A program made the translations under genes and the position numbers. A stretch of 64,000 nucleotides of DNA, from the NCBI RefSeq assembly GCF_044005705.1, contig NZ_JBIPKE010000018.1:248001-312000 (forward strand). The letters are read 5' to 3'. Every line of letters begins with the position of its first letter. Position 1 is the first letter of the stretch. Shown here one piece after another: positions 59,514-64,000 of the stretch. The DNA comes from Marinoscillum luteum. GTDB lineage: Bacteria > Bacteroidota > Bacteroidia > Cytophagales > Cyclobacteriaceae. A model generated the notes under the pieces. The model made no database searches and had not been told where the DNA came from. It saw nothing but the letters and a program-made list of their open reading frames with translations.

Positions 59514-61088
59514 TCAATCCCAATTGGGATATCCTGGTTGAGTGATTTCACCATCTGTTAATTTGGCTTCTTTCACCATTTCACGCACATCTTTCAGGAG
59601 TTTTTTGGCGTCATACACTATCCCGTCTTTGATGGTGTATTTTACGCCACCGGCACGTATTATTTCATTCTCTTCGGTCAGCCTGATGGCTCCCGTTCCA
59701 TACAGCACCTTCAGGTCTGCAAGGGGGTTTTCCTCTACCAGCACCAGATCTGCCAGTTTGCCTACCTCTATGGTGCCAATCTGACTCTGAAGCCCAAGGG
59801 CTTCTGCGCCCATTAGGGTGGCGGATCGAATGACTTCCAGTGGATGAAAACCGGCTTCCCTAAGGAGCTCCAGCTCCCGGATATAAGCAAATCCATAAAG
59901 CTGATAGATGTAACCACTGTCTGATCCGGTGGTCACCCGCCCACCCCGATTTTTGTATTCATTCACAAATGTCATCCAGAGCAGATAATTCTTCTTCCAG
60001 GCTACTTCCTGCTCCGTGCCCCAGGCGTGCCAGTAAGATCCGTGAGATACTTTGCTGGGGGCATAAAAATCCCACTGTACAGGCAGGGTATAGTCCTTGT
60101 GCCAGTCAGCATTTCTGGCTCGCATGAGGTCCCGGTTGGCTTCATAGATGTTGAAGGTAGGATCCAGGGTGAAGTCCCGAGCCAGCAATGTATTCATTAC
60201 CTCATTCCACTTCTCCGAGCCCGGAGCTGCGGCCTGCTCCCAGAGCTTGCCTGCTTCTTCAAAGCGCTGCTGTTCATTCTGGTAGTTGTAGTCTGCCGGG
60301 TAGTGCTGTACAGTACGATCATGAAACATGGCCTCAGGGAGGCCATACCAGTGTTCCATCGTGGTAAGTCCCCATTCCGAAGAGTTAAGGACATTTAACC
60401 AGGCCACGTTGGTTTGGGCGTGATGGCATGCAGCCCCCAGTCCCAGTTTTTTGTTTTCTTCCAGCGCTGCTTTCATGATCTCAGGCCGGGCACCGAAAAA
60501 TTTTATGCCATCAGAACCGGCTTCAGCATTGGCGCGCACCCATTTTCGTGCTTCCTCTTCCGTATTGATGCCATCGGACCCCATTCCAAACCCCGTGTAG
60601 GAAATGATTCTTGGAGCGGTGATCTCGTTTTTGGAACTTCGCTTTTTGTGATCAAGCGTCCAGTCTCTGCCCTGAAAACTTCCGGGCTCACGTATGGTGG
60701 TAATGCCATGTGCCATCCACAATTTGAAGACATACTCCGCCGGAATCTCAGAGATAGATCCGATGTGGCCGTGCATATCTATAAACCCGGGGAGGACATA
60801 CATGCCTTCAGCATCTATTTCATGATCGTTTTCGCCACTTCTGGGTCTTTTGCTGTTGTCAATCGACACACCAGGATAGCCCACTATACTGATCTGGCTA
60901 ATCCTGTTTTTTGTGATCACAATATCTACCGGCCCCATAGGTGGTGCTCCATTTCCGTTAATCAGGGTAGCCCCACGGATAATCAGGCGATCATAGGGGC
61001 CGTCGCCCTCAGCACGCTCTGGGGCAGGTGTCTGGGCAAAGACCAATCCTGTAATGAAAACAAAAAGTAGGGCAAATGGGTATCTCAT
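59514..61088 (-). CDS. Secreted amidohydrolase-superfamily protein (524 aa)
   Basis: A signal peptide (ending VFAQ, residues 1-19) precedes a metal-dependent amidohydrolase barrel. It contains the H-x-H motif GFIDMHGHIGS, later histidines in AACHHAQTN and EHWYG, and the metal Asp region TGSDSGYIYQLYG. The composite beta-sandwich domain is formed by both ends (GVKYTIKDGIVYDA). It belongs with periplasmic amidohydrolases of Bacteroidota whose substrates are unknown, often dipeptides or cyclic amides. Confidence 0.88.
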   Translation of the reverse strand: MRYPFALLFVFITGLVFAQTPAPERAEGDGPYDRLIIRGATLINGNGAPPMGPVDIVITKNRISQISIVGYPGVSIDNSKRPRSGENDHEIDAEGMYVLPGFIDMHGHIGSISEIPAEYVFKLWMAHGITTIREPGSFQGRDWTLDHKKRSSKNEITAPRIISYTGFGMGSDGINTEEEARKWVRANAEAGSDGIKFFGARPEIMKAALEENKKLGLGAACHHAQTNVAWLNVLNSSEWGLTTMEHWYGLPEAMFHDRTVQHYPADYNYQNEQQRFEEAGKLWEQAAAPGSEKWNEVMNTLLARDFTLDPTFNIYEANRDLMRARNADWHKDYTLPVQWDFYAPSKVSHGSYWHAWGTEQEVAWKKNYLLWMTFVNEYKNRGGRVTTGSDSGYIYQLYGFAYIRELELLREAGFHPLEVIRSATLMGAEALGLQSQIGTIEVGKLADLVLVEENPLADLKVLYGTGAIRLTEENEIIRAGGVKYTIKDGIVYDAKKLLKDVREMVKEAKLTDGEITQPGYPNWD

Positions 61089-61156
61089 GGTGAAACTTCG
61101 TGATAATTTTGAAGTTCAATTTAATTCATTTTTTGTAGCAAAAAGTAAAGATCAAA

Positions 61157-61711
61157 ATGTCACTCACCTTATCCAGCATGATGTCACTAGGCACACCGGC
61201 TCCAGATTTTAGGCTACCGGATGTCGTTTCAGGAAAATCAGTATCCTTATCCGAGGCAAGAGGAGCGAAAGGCACGGTGGTCATGTTCATCTGTGCGCAT
61301 TGCCCTTATGTGATTCATATTCAGGAGGAGATAGCCAATATTGCTCATTATTATCAGGATAAAGGGGTTGACTTTGTGGCCATTTCAGCCAATGACGTCA
61401 TCAAATACCCCGGAGATAGTCCGGAGGCCTTGAGGGAGCAGGCCCTCTCCGTGGGGTTTACCTTTCCGTATTTATATGATGAATCCCAACGTGTGGCCAG
61501 GGCTTACAAAGCTGAGTGTACTCCTGATTTTTTTGTGTTTGATGAAAACAATCTCTGTGTCTACAGGGGGAGAATGGATGAAGCCTCTCCAGGTAATGGG
61601 AAGCCGGTAAATGGTAAGGATTTGAGGGGTGCTTTGGATGCGTTGGTGTTGGGTGATCCTATTTCCGATGACCAACACCCGAGTATGGGATGTAATATCA
61701 AATGGAAGTGA
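61157..61711 (+). CDS. Thioredoxin-family (AhpC/TSA-like) protein (184 aa)
   Basis: Thioredoxin fold beginning PAPDFRLPDVVSGKSVSLSEA, with the redox-active segment MFICAHCPYVIHI (CxxC-type AHC plus Pro) and the cis-Pro loop CTPDFFVF. The 'CAHCPYV' form is found in uncharacterised single-domain thioredoxin-like proteins. No signal peptide, so it is likely cytoplasmic. It may act as a thiol peroxidase or disulfide reductase. Confidence 0.85.
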   Translation: MSLTLSSMMSLGTPAPDFRLPDVVSGKSVSLSEARGAKGTVVMFICAHCPYVIHIQEEIANIAHYYQDKGVDFVAISANDVIKYPGDSPEALREQALSVGFTFPYLYDESQRVARAYKAECTPDFFVFDENNLCVYRGRMDEASPGNGKPVNGKDLRGALDALVLGDPISDDQHPSMGCNIKWK

Positions 61712-61805
61712 CAAAGAGTCGTTTCAGATGAAGTAGGTTTTTATTAATTTGCGCCTTCCCCGACGATTGGGCATTACCCCGATAAACAACCTGACCCCAC
61801 AGAGT

Positions 61806-62624
61806 ATGAGCACAGCGCAAGGACAATTTAAGAAAATCACCACCCACAGGCTTCAGGAGATGAAAGCGACCGGAGAGAAGATAGCTATGCTCACTGCATA
61901 CGATTACTCCATGGCGCGTATTCTGGATGCCTCCGGTATCGATGTGATCCTGGTAGGAGATTCAGCGTCCAATGTCATGGCCGGAAATGAGACTACCCTG
62001 CCCATCACACTGGATCATATGATCTGGCATGCCACTTCGGTGGTCAAGGCCGTTCACCGTGCACTCGTGGTGGTGGATGTTCCTTTTGGGAGCTATCAGG
62101 GCAATTCTTCTGAGGCACTCAGATCAAGTATCCGTATTATGAAAGAATCCGGTGCACATGCGGTAAAGATGGAAGGTGGCATTGAGATCAAGGAAAGTAT
62201 CTCCCGAGTGCTGTCAGCGGGGATTCCTGTTATGGGACATTTGGGGCTTACGCCTCAGTCTATTTATAAGTTTGGCACATATAGTGTGCGCGCCAAAGAG
62301 GAGGTAGAGGCCGAAAAATTGAAATCTGATGCACAGATTTTACAGGACATTGGGTGCTTTGGTATCGTACTGGAAAAAATCCCAGCCAGTCTGGCCAAAG
62401 AAGTATCAGAGTCCCTGCACATCCCGATTATTGGTATAGGAGCAGGACCGGATGTAGATGGTCAGGTGCTGGTGGTGCATGATATGTTGGGAATCACTCA
62501 GGATTTCAAGCCCAGGTTTTTAAGACAATATGCAGATTTGAATAAAATCATTGGTGAGGCTACCACCAATTTCATCAAGGACATTAGGTCCAAGGATTTT
62601 CCCAACAAGGAAGAAAGTTATTAA
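61806..62624 (+). CDS. panB: 3-methyl-2-oxobutanoate hydroxymethyltransferase
   Basis: Makes ketopantoate from alpha-ketoisovalerate and methylene-tetrahydrofolate, the first step of pantothenate synthesis. Landmarks: LTAYDYSMARILDASGIDVILVGDSASNVMAG, the metal/substrate site DVPFGSYQG, AVKMEGG, GHLGLTPQS and IIGIGAGPDVDGQVLV. The frame opens at a TTG (61749), but the ATG at 61806 (MSTAQGQFKKITTHRLQEMK) gives the family N-terminus and 272 aa. Confidence 0.95.
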   Translation: MSTAQGQFKKITTHRLQEMKATGEKIAMLTAYDYSMARILDASGIDVILVGDSASNVMAGNETTLPITLDHMIWHATSVVKAVHRALVVVDVPFGSYQGNSSEALRSSIRIMKESGAHAVKMEGGIEIKESISRVLSAGIPVMGHLGLTPQSIYKFGTYSVRAKEEVEAEKLKSDAQILQDIGCFGIVLEKIPASLAKEVSESLHIPIIGIGAGPDVDGQVLVVHDMLGITQDFKPRFLRQYADLNKIIGEATTNFIKDIRSKDFPNKEESY

Positions 62625-62663
62625 ATACAAACTAAGTACAAATACGATTTGAGTCGTCAAACA

Positions 62664-64000
62664 ATGGCTCAGGAAACTCAGGAACAAATGGCAAAACAAG
62701 GCACAATTATTTACACTATTACCGACGAAGCTCCGGCTCTGGCAACTCATTCTTTCCTACCTATCATCCAGGCATTTGCCGCGCCCGCAGGCATTCAGCT
62801 CGAAACCAGGGATATTTCTCTGGCAGGGAGGGTCATTGCCAGTTTTCCTGAAAGACTTACAGCAGACCAGCGAATCACTGATGACCTGGCTGAGTTGGGC
62901 AATCTGGCAAAAACGCCAGAAGCCAATATCATTAAACTGCCCAATATCAGCGCTTCAATTCCACAGCTGGTGGCGGTGATCAAAGAACTTCAAAGTAAAG
63001 GCTACAACCTGCCTGATTACCCGGCTGAAGCCACCACAGAGGACGAAAAAGACATCAAATCACGATACGACAAAGTAAAAGGGAGTGCAGTGAACCCTGT
63101 GCTGAGAGAGGGAAATTCTGATCGGAGAGCCCCCAGAGCCGTGAAAGAGTATGCCAGGAAAAACCCACATTCGATGGGTGCCTGGGGAGCAGATTCCAAA
63201 TCAAACGTTGCCCACATGAAGGATGGCGATTTTTACGGAAGTGAAAAGTCTGTCAGCGTGAGTGAGCCCGGTGATGTGAAGATAGAACTGGTAGAAGCAA
63301 ACGGAGCGGTGTCTGTATTGAAAGAAAAAACTTCATTGAAAGCAGGTGAGGTGATCGATGCATCAGTTTTGAGCAAGAAGGCACTGAGAGCTTTCTTCGA
63401 GCGTGAGATAGAGTCTGCCAAAAAGGAAGACGTCCTCCTTTCGGTACACCTGAAAGCTACTATGATGAAGGTGTCCGATCCCATTATTTTTGGACATGCG
63501 GTTTCAGTGTTTTTCAAGCCTGTTTTTGAAAAATATGAGGCGACCTTCAAAAGTCTGGGAGTAGATGCCAACAATGGAATGGCAGATCTGCTTGCAAAAA
63601 TTGAAACCCTTCCTGCAGCTGAGAAGGCGAATATTGAAGCAGACATTGCTGCATGTTATGCTGCTCGTCCAGAATTGGCCATGGTCAACTCTGACAAAGG
63701 GATCACCAACCTGCATGTACCTAGTGATGTGATTATCGATGCCTCAATGCCTGCGGCTATCAGGACTTCTGGCCGTATGTGGGGCCCGGATGGAAAACTA
63801 AAAGACACCAAATTCATTATTCCTGACCGGTCATATGCGGGCGTTTACGCAGCGGTGATTGAGGACTGCAAGGCCAATGGAGCCTATGATCCTACTACTA
63901 TGGGGAGTGTACCCAACGTGGGGCTCATGGCCCAAAAAGCAGAGGAATATGGCTCTCACGACAAGACTTTTGAAATCCCTGGAGATGGTGAAGTGCGAGT
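62664..64000 (+). CDS. icd: Monomeric NADP-dependent isocitrate dehydrogenase (3' truncated by window)
   Basis: The frame runs from the ATG at 62664 to the end of the window without a stop: 445 of roughly 740 expected residues. The N-terminal half matches the large monomeric IDH class and not the dimeric one: IIYTITDEAPALATHSFLPIIQAF at the start, NISASIPQL, NPVLREGNSDRRAP, MGAWGADSKSN and SVHLKATMMKVSDPIIFG. It converts isocitrate to 2-oxoglutarate with NADPH formation. A later start at the second Met (MAKQG, 62688) is possible. Confidence 0.93.
   Translation, partial: MAQETQEQMAKQGTIIYTITDEAPALATHSFLPIIQAFAAPAGIQLETRDISLAGRVIASFPERLTADQRITDDLAELGNLAKTPEANIIKLPNISASIPQLVAVIKELQSKGYNLPDYPAEATTEDEKDIKSRYDKVKGSAVNPVLREGNSDRRAPRAVKEYARKNPHSMGAWGADSKSNVAHMKDGDFYGSEKSVSVSEPGDVKIELVEANGAVSVLKEKTSLKAGEVIDASVLSKKALRAFFEREIESAKKEDVLLSVHLKATMMKVSDPIIFGHAVSVFFKPVFEKYEATFKSLGVDANNGMADLLAKIETLPAAEKANIEADIAACYAARPELAMVNSDKGITNLHVPSDVIIDASMPAAIRTSGRMWGPDGKLKDTKFIIPDRSYAGVYAAVIEDCKANGAYDPTTMGSVPNVGLMAQKAEEYGSHDKTFEIPGDGEVR

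Overview
The window reads as part of a Bacteroidota chromosome, most likely a marine or soil Cytophagales-type bacterium. The grounds are a C-terminal type IX secretion (T9SS) sorting domain, a SusC/SusD pair, TPR-containing hybrid histidine kinases, and promoters of the Bacteroidota form TTTG-N19-TANNTTTG. Genes lack strong Shine-Dalgarno sequences. No rRNA, tRNA, phage, transposase or CRISPR array was seen. Genus cannot be fixed from the sequence alone.

Layout. 1-8 kb: three TPR-type sensor kinases (one truncated by the window edge, one AraC-type one-protein hybrid, one HisKA_2 kinase) and a LytTR response regulator. 8-15.9 kb: one 2,616-residue secreted protein made of Ig-like, FG-GAP/VCBS and Ca-loop repeats. 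Three 21-bp direct repeats between the LytTR gene and this giant gene look like its operator. 16-18.7 kb: a metY-metX methionine operon preceded by a textbook promoter, a SAM-I riboswitch and a 40-codon ORF ending in a Cys/Tyr-rich tail. 18.7-25.8 kb: sucD, an alpha/beta hydrolase, DAHP synthase-kdsC, threonine aldolase, an EamA transporter, an ICMT-like protein and a small unknown. 25.9-34 kb: rarA, hutI-hutG histidine catabolism, a RidA homologue, a DUF4230 protein, an alanine/sodium symporter and an M28 peptidase. 34-42.2 kb: SGNH hydrolase, a cyclic-nucleotide-domain/acyltransferase fusion, small secreted unknowns, an SDR protein, a haem/copper lipoprotein, and YkgJ, HD and DinB proteins.

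42.5-53.8 kb is a polysaccharide utilization locus: susC, susD, a carbohydrate-binding lipoprotein, a decayed FG-GAP/UnbV gene, a GH10 xylanase and a GH2 glycosidase on the opposite strand. The palindrome CAAYCGRTTG lies upstream of all three of its transcription units, so the two strands are probably one regulon controlled by a LacI-type repressor encoded elsewhere. Xylan or a related hemicellulose is the likely substrate.

54-64 kb is mostly housekeeping: sodA, tadA, aspS, a GDPD phosphodiesterase, a TPR lipoprotein, a secreted amidohydrolase, a thioredoxin-like protein, panB and a monomeric NADP isocitrate dehydrogenase cut by the window end.

The observations I rate highest are the riboswitch plus Cys-rich leader ORF before metY, the triple LytTR-type repeat before the giant secreted protein, the shared PUL operator, and five genes whose -7 box ends exactly 4 nt before the start codon (candidate leaderless transcripts).
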